Positions 33,504 to 45,249 are shown, counted from the stretch's first letter. The stretch is DNA of 64,000 bases from Falciphora oryzae (GCA_000733355.1 JNVV01000012.1:709655-773654), one strand, 5' to 3'. Program-made: numbers and translations. The notes: generated by a model from the letters alone, not told the origin.

Positions 33504-34461
33504 TCAAGTGGCAGCCGTGAGCGCCCTGGGCCACTCGCCAAACGCGTACTGACTGTCGCACATGTTGGTCAGCTCCCACGTTTCGGCTACGAGCTTGCCA
33601 AACACGCCCTCGTCCTCCTCGTCCCCAACAGCCCCGGCGACAAACATGGCCGCCATGAAATGGTCGTCCGTGGCGTGCGCGTCGCGGTACAGTGGGTGCT
33701 TCATGAGCCTCGTCATGGCCCGCCGCAGCCTCGGGCCCGAGTTATTCTTGATGACGTCCTCGACGGCCTGCCTGAACTCGAGCGCCCAGGCCTCGGGTGG
33801 CGTCTCCTGAGCAAAGTTGTCGGCGTAGCGCACCATAGGGGCCCATTGGTTCCTGTATAGATTGTGGACGGCGCCGCCGGAGCCGATGACGACGTAGTTC
33901 TCTTTGCGCAACGGGCGCACAGCGGCGCCGACCTTCACATGGTAGTGCGGGTCGAAACGGGCGTTCATAGATATAATGGTAGTGGGCGGGCAGCCGTCGG
34001 GGAACATGCGGATGAGCACGAGGTAGACGTCGTGAATCCAGTCGAAGGAGTCGTTGCCGGCGACGTCGAAGCCGGCGTCGCGGAGCAGGGAGATGCACCT
34101 GGCCGAGGTCTCGAGGTCCGGGTTGAGCTTGTAGTCGACGTACTTGCGCGGGTGGACGTAGGCGACGGGGCCCTTTCCCGGGTTGGGGTTCGTGGCCACC
34201 TGGATGGCGTCGCCGCCGACGTCCCAGTGCGCGCCCATGAAGATGACGCCCCTGACGTTGTTGGCGCGCGCGCGGTCGCCGGCGCTTTTCCAGTAGGCGG
34301 AGGACTCGGAGTCCTCGCCAAGCATCATGGTCGATCCATGGGAGAAGAAGTAGACCGGGGCGAGGGCTGAGGGAGCTGCTTGCGGGGTAGGGGGTACGTT
34401 GTCAGTACATTCTGGTGGCGTGGCTTCTTTAGAGGAGCTAGACGGGCGAGGACTCACTCAT
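33504..34461 (-). CDS. LigB/DODA-type extradiol ring-cleavage dioxygenase
   Basis: A tiny first exon (ATGA, 34461-34458) is spliced through a GTGAGT donor to the main exon beginning at 34378 or 34375 (tandem AAG/CAG acceptors, both in frame), ending at 33504, about 292 residues. This start is preferred because the continuous frame upstream lacks a canonical ATG. Class III extradiol motifs: VYFFSHGSTMML, GVIFMGAHWD, DPHYHVKVGAA and VVIGSGGAVHNLY, which supply the His residues for non-haem Fe(II) and acid/base catalysis. The family opens catechol rings next to the diol, as in LigB or DOPA 4,5-dioxygenase. It lies between the CocE hydrolase and the dual zinc-finger regulator. This class is much less common in fungi than intradiol enzymes. 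Confidence 0.88.
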
Positions 34462-35094
34462 TTGGTCACTACCAGGTGGTGGGCATGAGTTGAAGGAGTT
34501 TGATGTTAACACCCAAGGCTACGACCTGCTGCTACAAATGCAGTGGGAAATGAAGAGATTCCAATCGTATGACAGGCACGCCCACAGACCAAAGATCCGC
34601 AGGAAATAAAAGAGAAGGTATTTTAAAATGGTAACTACGTAGGCACCTACCTATCTCAAAGAACATTAAATTTGATAAAAAAAAAAAAAAAAAAAAAGAA
34701 GAAGAAACAACAACAAGGCCGAGCGGCCATGAACGACTCCGCGAGCACCCAGGGGTCAGCGCTGCAGGGGCAGCTTCACGAGATGGAAATCTGCCTTCAA
34801 TTTTGCCGTGCCTGCATCTACCGGGAATGTGGGGGAGCCGGACAACTTTTAGCTCGCATAACCCCTGGCCGCCCTGTGACCCTGGGCCCCCTCGCAACCC
34901 CGCACGCTTTTGGTACTTACCTCCTTATGGAGACAGCTGGGACCAGGGTCACTCGGCCCTCGCGACAGCCTTCCCCAGTCGCGATCAGGGCCTCGGGAGT
35001 AGAAGAGGAGGATTCCGGCCAACATCGTCCCATTTCGGGCCCGTCTTTTCCTTCTCCCCTACCCTCCCGACTCCCAAGTCCCGACCTTTCCACG

Positions 35095-38000
35095 ATGAGC
35101 ACGACCACACCCACATCACAGTCGGCCCCTCGGGACACGGGTATCCCCAGCGACCCGAAGCCTGCCTCCTTTTTCCAGTGTGGCTTGTGCAAGCAGCGAT
35201 ACAAGCGAGCGGACCACCTGGCGCGCCACGTCCGATCTCGTAAGGACCCCGACTCCCGCCCGGAGGCTGGGGTAGATCACTGCAGGTGACAGCCCTGTGC
35301 AACCGACATGCGGCTTCACTGACAGGGATTTCGATCGTATTTTGAGACTCCCAATACAAGCCTCACAAGTGCGACATCTGTGGCAAGGCTTTCTCGAGGA
35401 CGTGGGTGATCCCGTCCCTTCTCTTACCAGTACCAGTGCACTACATGTCGCTAAAATTTGCTGTTTTCCTCTGCTTTGCCCTGCCCTGCTCGACAGCGAC
35501 CTTTTGCTTAGGCACGTGGCCAGCCACGCCAATGGAAAGACTAAGAACTCGGCCGGCGGCGACATCCGCGAGGTGCAGAGCCGCGTCTCGCGCGCGTGTC
35601 GGACCTGCGCCACCAACCACTTGCGATGCACCGAATACAAACCATGCAGGCGGTGCGTCGAAAAGGGGCTCAGCTGTAATTGGGAGTCGGACAGCCAGGT
35701 CATGATGGATGTCGACCAAGGCAACGCAGACGCCGCCTCTCCGCCGCCAGACACCAGGACCACGGGGCCATCCGGCATGGAGGTCGAGCTGCCCGGCGGC
35801 CACCCTTCGCGTGTGTTGGCGTCACCGTTACAGGACGAACAACACCAACAGGAAGCAGAGGCACTTCCACCACAGGTTCATGCCGTTAGCTACACCGCGT
35901 TTTTCGCCGACTTCCAACCGCAACAACAGCAGCCGCTGCACAAGCCCCAGAGCCAAGCCCAGCCACCGCCTCTGATGGTCGTGCAGGCTCCCCAGGACTA
36001 TGACGCGAGTCCCGACCCCGCCCAAAGCCCAGGCCTCGGCCCCGGCACCGTCGGCGCAGACACACATGACTGCCCCATCGGCACCGTGACCTCGCGATTC
36101 CCTGACTGGAACTTCCTCCCCGGTTGGCAGACCCCGACGAGAGGCGGTGCGACCGATCTCGGAGGCTGGGCCCTCCCCGACTTTGAGTTGGACGAGGCAG
36201 ACATGCGATTCCTGGACGTGTACAATCACGCAGTGCCTTTTGAGCTCGGAGGGGGCCCGCATTCCGAGGTGACCTTTGGGGCTCATGACGACAACCACGA
36301 CCGGGACCGGGACCGGGACAGGAACAAGGGCAGACCGGCGACAGGAGTCTCGCCCGAGCCCCGCCACCCGGCCTCCTCCGGGCCAGAGGCCTTCCGCAAA
36401 CACCACTGGCGTTTCCAGCCCAACAACATGGACCGCGCCGGCGCCGAGGAACACAACCTGTCGCTGCCGACGGACGCGCAGGATCACGCCTCGCCGGAAT
36501 CCCGCGTCTCGGTCAGCGCGAGGGTCACGGCGGCCCAGCTGAACATGGCGACCCGTGACAAGATTCTCGCCACAGTCATCAAGAACTGCCGCTCGGAGAA
36601 CCTGAGCCGCGCCGTCGAGTTCTTCCCGAGCGTAGAGCTCCTGGACAAGCTGCTGCAGTACTACCTGGCCTCGCCGCTCGCGCGCGCCGACACCTTCATA
36701 CACGCCCCGACGTTCAACCCAAACAACAAGCGACAGGAACTCTTGCTGGCCATGGCAGCCGCTGGGGCCGTCCTGACGTCGGACGCGACACTAGCCAAGC
36801 TTGGATATGCCATGCAGGAGATTGTGCGCCCCTCCGTTGCCGCCCAGTGGGAGGGCGACAATTCCCTGACGAGGGACCTCGAGCTGCTACAGGCCTTCCT
36901 GATCCATCTCGAGATCGGCATCTGGAGCGGCCACAGCCGCAAGATCGAAATCACCGAGAGTTTCCTACAGGCACCCCTGACGATGCTCCGACGAGCGGGC
37001 AGGTTCAAGAGCTCGGGCTATCCCGACGTGGCGTCTTCTCCGTTATCATCAGCCACCGGCCACGACCCGACCCTGGGCGGGCCCGAACTCCTTGAGACAT
37101 GGCAATCTTGGGTGCACGAGGAGTCGTACAAGCGGACCGCCTTCCGGCTTCTCACGCACGACGCAAACTCCTCCATCTGCCTCATGGTCAATCCGCTGCT
37201 CTCGTACGCCGAGATCTCTCTCCCCCTGCCGTGTGCACCTGGTCTCTGGACAGCCACGAGCCCGGGTCAGTGGAAGGCGGCGCTCCCCCTGGCGGAATCC
37301 CACCTGAAAGCCGGCGGCACCCAACCGCCGCCCCCCACCATCGCCGACTTTGCCGACAACCCCGGCGCCTACATCGCCGCCTCGCAAGCGAGCCATCAGT
37401 CGCCCTCGTCCTTTGATACAGCCCTGACCAACCAGGCCTTCTTATCGTACGCCTGGAGTTTATGCTGGGAGTGTATCCAGCTGGCGTCCCTCTGCCGCAG
37501 CAGCAGCAGCGCCACGACGGCCAACAAGATGCCCCGCCGATGGAATGCCCTTATCCTCTCCTCCCGCAAAGACGAAATCCTCAAACTCCTCCATCACTTC
37601 CGCATTGTGGCCGACCCACCCCACCACAACAACCAAGACGCCCCATCATCATCATCATCATCATCATCCGCATCGGCAGCAGCAGCACCGTCTCTCCCAC
37701 ACACACACACCCACGATGACCAAGTGGTGCGCATGAAGCTCGAACACATCCTCCTGCACATGCACGCGCCGCTCGAGGAAATCCAAACGTTTGCGGGCAT
37801 GGAGGGGCCCGAGCAGGCCGCGGGCGCGCACGGCGTCATCGTCGAGTGGGCGGCTTCGCAGGCCGCGCGCACGGCCGTGTGGCACGCGAGCCAGATCGTG
37901 CGGGCCGCGAGGCGGATCGCCGCGGGCGCGGTGCAGGGCCCGCTAGCTTTTAGTCTGTACCATGCCAGCTTGGTGCTGTGGACATACGCGCTCGTCTGGT

Positions 38001-38398
38001 CGGAAGAGCATGGGGATGCACAGCAGCGACAGCAGCAGCAGCAGCAGCACCGGAGACCTAGCAACGCGGGCGCGACGACGGTGTTCCTTGATGAGGACGG
38101 GGAGAGCATAGCGTTGCAGCGGTTTACGCAGTTGGGGACCGGGAGACCTTGTTTCCGGAGCGTGACTTATCCTGCTGGAGCTGGAGCCGGAGCTGGGTGT
38201 GTGCGGTCAGATGGTCGGGCTCGGGGCTCAGTGCCGGCCGTCGAGGAAGTGTTCCTGGAGGAGCCCGACAAGATCATGGGGGCGCTGGTCGACGTCTTGT
38301 GCTGGAACCATCGGGAATTGCCGACACCACACCTGACTGATCGGTTGATCCAACTGATGGGGGCGCTCCAGCGGTCGCCTGGGGCCAGAGGGGGATAG
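35095..38398 (+). CDS. Transcription factor with two C2H2 fingers plus a Zn2Cys6 cluster
   Basis: Three exons: 35095-35239, 35347-35401 and 35497-38398, giving 1033 residues. The splices rebuild both C2H2 fingers: C29-x2-C32-x12-H45-x3-H49 and C57-x2-C60-x12-H73-x3-H77; His49 is made by codons split across intron 1. A binuclear cluster follows: C101-x2-C104-x6-C111-x5-C117-x2-C120-x6-C127. A Gln/Pro-rich linker leads to a fungal-specific transcription-factor domain (about 440-750), then Ser- and Gln-repeat tracts. Such C2H2/Zn2Cys6 hybrids are nuclear regulators. An A18 tract lies about 400 bp upstream of the chosen ATG. In-frame upstream ATGs exist, but they add only low-complexity sequence. 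It is probably one of two cluster regulators. Confidence 0.9.
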
Positions 38399-38599
38399 CA
38401 CAGACGTGTTGAGGCGGGCGTAGATTTAAAGTGCCTCAAATTGTACCAAATAATTATTGTAATCTCGACAATTGGCCACCATCGCATCGTTTCAAGGTTC
38501 TGGTATCCGTAACTAATCCAAGTCATCCTGCTGATATCATTCTCATACACGTAACCACACCACTCTTTCGTCTTCCCGTCACTCTCTCCACCCCTGTCC

Positions 38600-39871
38600 C
38601 TAAGCCTTGATGTAGGGGATGCCGGTCAGCTTGTAAGCCCTCTCGCTCAGCTTGGGCTCGTGGAGCGGCCTGTCGCGGACGAGATGGTCCGGCTCGCCAT
38701 CGCGCTTGGCGAGGTTGGTGCCGGTATGGAGAGCGTTGGGCCAGTGAGTGGTACCGACACGCCCTGTAATTAATCAATTATACGAAAGTGGTCAGTCAAG
38801 AATCTTTGTAATTCACAAAAAGGATGGGGAGGAAAAAAAAAAGAAGCGAAGGAGAGGACGAAAACACGCGCGGAACTCAACTCACTCTCAAAAGCATCCT
38901 TCTTGCGGATCAGGTCCTCCTGCGACGCATCCGCCACGGGCATGAAGCACGTGTAGATGGCCAGGCGGTCCTGCTTGCCCCTGGCAGGGACGTTGTAGTG
39001 CGGCGTGCGCGAGTCCCATAGGAGCAGGTCGCCGGGCATGGCCTCGACCTTTATCCACTCGCCGCCGTTCCTCCGCAGCCAGTCCATGCCCCTGTCGGTG
39101 AAGCCGTACCACTCCCTGGTCCAGGCCGGGATGCGCTCCTCGTCCCTCATCTCCTCGTGGAAGCGCTCGCTGAGCAGGTGGCCGCCGCGACAGACGATGA
39201 GGCCGCCGTCGTCCGGCCCGTTGGGCAGCAGGTTGACGAGGCCCTGCAGGCAGCGGAAGCCGGGCCTGTCGGGGTCCTGGTCTTGGTGCGGCCACGGCTT
39301 GTTGGCGGGCAGGTTCTGGCGGTTGCTGAAGCCGTAGTTGATGGCGTCGAAGGACACGATGAGGTCCTCCGTGTTGTAGACCTTCTCGAACGTCGACACG
39401 ACTCCCGGCTCCGCCCGCACGTCCCAGACAAAGTCCTCGTGCGGCGCCGCGTAGTTGAGGAGCATGCCCTTCTCGTTGATCACGGGGAGCTTGTCCGGGT
39501 GGACGGTGGATGGGTCGTTGCGGTCGTACCCGAGGTTGCTATTTTTTTTTTTTTTTTTTTTTTTTTTTTGGGTAGGGTTGTAGTCTAGAGTGAGAAAGGG
39601 GAACTTGGCCGCCAGAGACACCACCCACCATCGTGTATTTAGTAATCACTTACAAGGACTCGAGCAGACCGAGCATGCGGTTGGCGTAGCTGAGGGCACG
39701 CTCTTGCGGAATCGCACCCTTGATGACGGCGAAACCATCGCGAAGAAAGTCGTCACGCCAGTCGCCGAACTTGGGGTCGGTGCCGTCGCACTTGAGTCGC
39801 GCGCCTCTCGCGAGACTCAGCTTGGGAGTTCGCGAGGAGACGGGCACGGTGACAGTTACGGTGGTGGCCAT
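38600..39871 (-). CDS. PhyH-family Fe(II)/2-oxoglutarate dioxygenase (first copy)
   Basis: Three exons: 39871-39654, 39538-38886 and 38763-38600, giving 344 residues. Introns are 115 nt (GTAAGT..AAATAG) and 122 nt (GTGAGT..TTACAG); the first contains an A28 run (minus strand) right before its acceptor. Facial-triad residues are visible in NKPWPHQDQD (H-x-D) and LLLWDSRTPHYNVPARGKQDRLA (distal His and 2-oxoglutarate-binding Arg). The N-terminal GDWRDDFLRDGFAVIKGAI is typical of phytanoyl-CoA-hydroxylase-like enzymes of fungi, which hydroxylate or desaturate small metabolites. It is a clear paralogue of the gene at 48017-49152, and both share an identical promoter motif. Confidence 0.92.
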
Positions 39872-40136
39872 GGTGGATATATTGTGACTACGTGGGAGCG
39901 GCAGCGTCGGAGCGACAGTTTCAACAAGTGGTTGAGATGTTGAGCCACTCGGTTGACGGATGGGTGTCGGATTGGGTGTGTAGTTGGTGTATAGACAATC
40001 TCTGAACCACGGGTATTAATATTGCGTTTAAATTTATCGTTTCCAGGAGCCATTCGCCTCGCTATACGGGGGGTGCGTCACCGCTGTGTCTGGGGTCGGC
40101 AGACGCGCACCGAAGGTCAGGCCGTCTCGAGGCCGT

Positions 40137-40156
40137 CTCGGTTCGGTTCGGTTCGG
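40137..40156 (-). promoter_or_regulatory. (CCGAA)3CCGAG array upstream of PhyH copy 1
   Basis: On the minus strand, the strand of the gene, this reads CCGAA three times then CCGAG. It starts 285 bp before the ATG at 39871. The identical 20-mer occurs upstream of PhyH copy 2 (47730-47749) in the same orientation, 287 bp before that ATG. CCG/CGG half-sites are what Zn2Cys6 factors bind. Function is inferred. Confidence 0.6.
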
Positions 40157-40317
40157 CTGAGGCAGGGGTTTCCGGAGGTACTGGCCGCCAACGAAACGCG
40201 CGGTCAACGGCCCCGGGTCTGGGGTTAGGGGTCGGAGATTTTAGGCACGCAGCTCTCTTTGTCTTGGCCCCCTACCCCAGCAGAGGGGTCGTCGCATTGA
40301 ACGCAATGAAACTGGTC

Positions 40318-43071
40318 TCACATATCGTACATGAGTAGGTCTGTATCCATCATACTCCAGAGCTCCTCAAACTCCATCCCAGAAAACACCTGGAACCCCG
40401 GCCCGCCCGTCATTCCCAGCTCCTCCACTCTCCGCGGTACCGGTGTCGCCTGCCCGCCGCCGCCACCACCCTGATCTACGGAGGGCAGCGCGGGAAGCCC
40501 AGACGGTCCCTGCACGGGCGCGGCCACGGCCATCCCCCCGCCTGCCGCAGCGTCCCACACGTCCCTTCCCCGCCCATGCCTCTCTCCTCCTGCGCCCTCT
40601 CCTGCGCCCCTACCCTGCGGCAAGCCCCGCAACCTCACATCCTGTCTGAACACGGCCGTCACCCTCTCCCTGAGGCGCGGCAGGATGGCCACAAACGCCG
40701 CCTGGAACCCCCAGTACCGGTACCGCCCTTCTACGTACTCGGTGGCCGACGTCAGGAGCCCTACATCCGACCGTGCCAGCGTGCTGGTGGGCGTGCGTAG
40801 GATGCCCAGCGCGAGGACCACACTGGCGAGGAACGTTTGCGGGACGCCCAGCAGGGTGGATTGCACGCCGGCGTCGGCGAGCTGTAGCGTTTGCAGGACG
40901 AGGTTCCGCGCCGCTTGGATGCACATGGACGCGCCGCCGAGGAGGCGGCCGATGCCGGGGGCGTCGGCGCTGCGCTTCTTCACTTCGTTGGCGAAGCTGT
41001 TTTGGGGGAAGATGATGGCCGAGCGCAGGACGGCGATTTGGGCCTGTTTCGAAGACTCGTCGGTCAGTCAGCCGACCCACTGTCGATAAGGAAAGGAAGG
41101 GCACGCTTGCATGATAATATTGCTGGGACAGGAACACAGCCAGAATGTGGTTATCGTCTGTGGTATCGGTGAAGAAAGTGTTCTGCGGCCGCAGCTGCTC
41201 CGGCAGCGCCGCCTCCCACTCCGTCAAGCACCGTGCTTGCCGCGCCGTCTCGGCCAGCATCTCGCCCGACCCGGAGAAGCGGTGCGAGTAGAGCCAATCG
41301 GATATTTGCCCCATTATGCCCGCCAGGGACACCCAGGCTGTGAACCACATGAACGGGGTGCTCCCGTTGTATGAACGTTCGTCTTCCTCCTCGACGGCCC
41401 CGGTGTTGCTCCCCACGCAGACGCCGCAATTGATAGACAAGTGGTCGTATTCAGGATCTATGCTGGAGGGCCTCCCGCATTCCAGCTGCATGAGCCTTTC
41501 GAGGGAGAAGCAGGACCACCAGGTGCGTTCTCGCAGACTGTCTGCTTGCTGCTGTTGCTGCAGGACGGCCCGAAACGGAGACGAACATGATGATGATGCA
41601 GGGGCAGCTCCACCACCACCTCCTTCTCCTGCGGCCTGTCTCTCGGCCGACTTGTGCAGGCCGAGCGACAGGGCCATCCGAACAGCCTGCCCGACAATGT
41701 GCCACGCTTGGCCATCCTTGCAATGGCCCCTCAGAGCCAGAGCAAGAAGAAGCAGCGCCTGCACGCTAGAATGGTAGGGAGCGGCGGTCAGGTTGCCGTG
41801 CAGGCTATAGCAAGCCGTTAGGTACACCACCTTCGTCTCCAGGGGGCAGTCCATATCGTCGTCACCCTGCCTTGCACGCACCTCGTTCAGGCCGATGCAG
41901 ACAATGGCGTAGAGAATGGCCAGGCCCGGCACGTGGGCCAGCTGCAATTCGTCCTGGAGCCTACGGGACCGAGACTGCAGGTCGAGAAAGAGGTCTACAT
42001 CGGCGTCCACCGTCCCCCGGTTGACGACGGGGAAGAGAGGCCAGATGCGTCTGAAAAAGGCATCGACGCACTGCCCGAGAACCTGGCGATCCGGCAGGTT
42101 GGGGATGCTCGCAAAAAGAGGCATTTGGAACTCCTCGCTGTGCGACATGCCGTGCCCGAACAGCGGGGTTGTGGGATCAAAGCCGTAGCCCGCCAGCCAG
42201 AGGTCGGCAAAGCTGAAGAGGCACTGCAAGCTGCTGCCGCCGAGGACCTGACAAACCCAAAAGAAGGCTGGTTAGGATGTGGCCCCAAGAGAGAAGCAAT
42301 TCGACAAGGGCCGTGCGCACTCACCTTCAGCCTGTTTGGTGAGCCGTCAATGTTCACAACCACGTCGGGGGTCACGACAATCGGGACCGACTGTTCCGCC
42401 ACGGCGTCGTCCGCCGGTGACCCGGAATTCTGCGCCTGTGCGGCCGTGCTCTGTTGGTACGCCCGTGAGAGCCAAGAGACGTGGTCCGTACCGGGGCGCT
42501 GGCTCTTGCTCTGGGACTGCCTCCCGAGCTCTCTCTCGGCGACTGAGCGGACCCTCGCCGGGGACGTGGACCATTGCGTCCTTGTGGAATCCCGCTCGGC
42601 GCGGCGGCCGTCTACCCCGGCCCCTGAAGCGCTCTGGTGGCCAGAGGAGCGTGGCGGCGGGGGCGGCTCGTCAGGCCGAGGTGGTTGCTCAGCGGCGGCG
42701 GCAGCAACGGTGATCGACAGCCGCCGCGCGGCCGTGGCCCTCTTCCTCGCGGCTGCGGGCGCCCCTGGCCTTCGGAGGTTCGAGGTCTCACACGACTCGC
42801 CCCGCAAAGTGCAGTTTTGGCACTTGGGCTGGCGGGCGTCACAACGGACCTTGCGCCTCCGGCACGAGTTGCATGCCAGCGAGAGCCGGGCCGACTTGCT
42901 ACCAGGTGCTGGTACCGGTGCTTGTCTCGGTGCGTGGCCCGCTTGGGCCGGCACCGGCGGCAAGGCCGTCGACGATGACATGGAGGCGAGGCAGCGGGCC
43001 ACCTCGGCGACAGGCTCGGGCTCGATCCAAGCCGGAGGGCCGTCCCGAGCCGAGAAGACGGCGCGGCTCAT
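40318..43071 (-). CDS. Zn2Cys6 fungal-specific transcription factor
   Basis: Three exons: 43071-42325, 42247 to about 41105, and 41043-40318, giving about 870 residues. Intron 1 is GTGAGT..TGTCAG. Intron 2 has either a GTGCCC donor after 41105 or a GC-type donor (GCAAGC) after 41111; both keep frame and differ by two residues. The binuclear cluster is at C67-x2-C70-x6-C77-x6-C84-x2-C87-x6-C94, followed by a basic Pro/Ala-rich linker. The fungal-specific regulatory domain (PF04082 type) spans about residues 290-560, with FFRRIWPLFPVVNRGT, RMALSLGLHKSA and RERTWWSCFSLERLMQLECGRPSSI as signature blocks. A CCGAA-N3-TTCGG palindrome 118 bp upstream of the ATG suggests autoregulation. It is probably the pathway-specific activator or repressor. 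Confidence 0.92.
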
Positions 43072-43188
43072 TGGTTGGTTGGTTGTCTGCCGCTCGGGTT
43101 GGATCGGCAGGGTGAAAGGGCTGATGCAACCGGGCTATCAATCACTTGCCCAAGTCTCCATGGCGTTTGAATGTGGCCGAGGACTGCG

Positions 43189-43201
43189 CCGAACTCTTCG
43201 G
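43189..43201. promoter_or_regulatory. CCGAA-CTC-TTCGG palindrome upstream of the Zn2Cys6 factor
   Basis: A perfect inverted repeat with 5-bp arms and a 3-bp spacer, 118 bp upstream of the Zn2Cys6 gene start. The half-site CCGAA is the same unit that is tandemly repeated upstream of the PhyH genes. Inverted CGG/CCG half-sites with a fixed spacer are the classic operator form for Zn2Cys6 dimers. Confidence 0.55.
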
Positions 43202-43629
43202 TTGAATCTCGCGGTGCGCGAATGTACGGTATAAACTAGACCTACCCAGGTACTTAGGTACCTAGGTACCTCGGCCGCTTCTGTCCACGTTCCCGAGGTC
43301 ACCAGACACTAGGTAGAACTGCAAGGTCAAGGGGCCCAAGATAGCTTCCCCAGCCCAAACACCCCGCAGTTCCGGGGATCTTCAGGGTGGGGTTGCATTA
43401 AATCATTCCCCACCGTCCCCGCACCTCCACCCCCGCGAGCCCAATCAAGCCGGTGCGCTGGCTGAGACGGCACTTCTGCTGAGCAGCACTAGAACTTGAA
43501 ACTCGAGCAGCCACAATTCACAGGTCAGGTCTGGGCTGTAAGCACCACCGAAAAATAACGAATGATGCGAGCCGAGTCAACAGGTGGCAGTCTTTCAGCC
43601 CCAACCCCTACGCGGCACTCGGCTGGTCA
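43202..43629. other. Intergenic, with AGGTAC(C/T) repeat
   Basis: Lies between the monooxygenase 3' end and the Zn2Cys6 gene start. A short array of AGGTAC units (about 43247-43272) forms overlapping palindromes. No gene. Confidence 0.5.
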
Positions 43630-44993
43630 TTACCCCGTAGCCGTCCTAGCCACCCACTCTTTAGCGCCGTTGTAATTACAGTTGTACTCCATGAACTGCC
43701 ACGGGTTCAGCTTGACCTCGTCCGGGCCCGAGCTCTCCGTCGTCGCCGGCTTGGCCTGGTCCCTGCTGTACTTCTGGATGAGACTCGCCCTCGCGTGCCT
43801 GGCCTCGAACACGCGCCGCAGCGCCGCTTGCACCTCCTCCTTGGCGGGCTTGCCGGCGGGCAGGTCCGCGACGTACGCCCGGAGCGCCTCTGCGTCCTCG
43901 AAGCTCTGCGACGCCCCCTGCCCCTGCGTCGGGAGCATCGCGTGCGCGGCGTCGCCGATGAGGGCGGCCCGGCCGCGCACCCAGGTCGGCAGGGCGTCGA
44001 TGTCGCGTAGCTGCCAGATGGCGCGGCTCGGGGCGCGCCTGAAGATCTCGAGGAGCCACTCCGGGAAGCCGGCGTAGACCCGCAACAGGCCGTCCAGGTT
44101 TCCCTCGGTCACCCACGGGTCGTCGTCGTCCCCCCTACCTCCGTTGAGGTCCCTTTCGCACGCGCCATCCGGGACCAGCGCCACGATGCCGAAGACGGCA
44201 CCGTCGCGGCCGGGGCCCATAATGACGCGCCGGTCGTGGCCCACGATCATGGTCGTCACGGACGCGGCCGGGTTCAGGGCCTCCCTGGGGATGTCGATGC
44301 CCGCCAGCCGCTCCGCCGGCACCAGCATCCTGTAGGCCGAGACGCCCGTCGGGACGGCGCCATGTCGCGCGTCGTCTCCGACGATGGCCGACCGCAGCAC
44401 CGAGTGGATACCATCCGCCACGACGACAATGTCCGCCGCGAGCGTCTCGCCGTCTGCCAGCGTCACTGTGCCCCGCTCGGCATCGCACGATCGCACCGTG
44501 CGCCCCGCCCTGATCACAGCCGGCCGGCCGGGCAGGTCGGGACTCGTTGCGGCGGCCCTGAGGGCCGCGTGGAGGTCCTGGCGGTGGTACAGCATGCGGT
44601 CGGCGCCGAAGCGGGACGTGTCGAGTGGCATTTCCCTCACCACGTTGCCCGATTGGTCCAGCATGCGGAAGGCCTTGTCGGCCATGGGGCCGTAGGGCGC
44701 GAGGAACTGATCGAGTCCCCATGCAGTCGCCATCTTGGACGCGTTGGGCTGGAGAGAGATGAGCGCGCCGGTTTCCTTGAGCATTTGCGATCGTTCGAGG
44801 ACGGTGATGGTCCTGTCCGGCGCACGCAGGGCGATGGCCTTGTTACAAGCAAGAAATTGTTGGCAAGGAGAAAAAATAAGAGTCTTGTCTTTGCTTGGAC
44901 GCGCATCATCAAGGGACTTACAGCGGCAAGGCCGGCGATGCCGCCGCCTGCGATTATGATCTCCAAACTTTCGGAGCCCGCGTTACTTCGCAT
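43630..44993 (-). CDS. FAD-dependent aromatic monooxygenase (salicylate-hydroxylase type)
   Basis: Two exons, 44993-44922 and 44838-43630, across an 83-nt intron (GTAAGT..ACAAG) that splits the Rossmann motif; joining gives IIIAGGGIAGLAAAIALRAP and 426 residues. Family features: the GxGxxG dinucleotide fold at residues 13-30, a VVADGIHSVLR segment (DG motif), and RAALIGDAAHAMLPTQGQGASQSFEDAEAL (GD motif binding FAD ribose, followed by the active-site loop). Enzymes of this group use NAD(P)H and O2 to hydroxylate phenolic acids, sometimes with decarboxylation, giving catechols. That product type would feed the extradiol dioxygenase at 33504. A CCGAG/CCGAA array lies about 250 bp upstream. Confidence 0.93.
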
Positions 44994-45234
44994 TGTGCTT
45001 GTTGATTCGAGTGCCTGGCTACGTCGTCGAGACGAATCTTCAGTCTTGCAGGGCGCGCGGGTTGTTCTGATCGCTTGAAGAATTTGAATTGACGGGAACA
45101 CGGTTGATTCTTCCGCCTGATGCTATTGAGCGTGACCACCTATATTGCTATATTGCTGCATCACCTTATCATTTTGGCCGTACCTCATGGAGCAGCCACT
45201 ACTTTCCCGTTTAGGGAGCTCCGTATCAAGAAGA

Positions 45235-45249
45235 CCGAGCCGAGCCGAA
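45235..45249 (+). promoter_or_regulatory. CCGAG-CCGAG-CCGAA array upstream of the monooxygenase
   Basis: Three tandem pentamers of the CCGA(A/G) type, starting 242 bp before the monooxygenase ATG (minus-strand gene) and in the opposite orientation relative to that gene compared with the PhyH sites. It may be a variant of the same operator. Confidence 0.45.

Noticed and set aside
40137..40156. CCGAA array as telomere-like repeat
   Set aside because: Only four units and not a fungal telomere unit; position before a gene and the matching second copy favour a promoter element or microsatellite.
41933..43234. 433-codon + strand ORF
   Set aside because: Antisense to the DNA-binding part of the Zn2Cys6 regulator; no domain, composition typical of a shadow frame.
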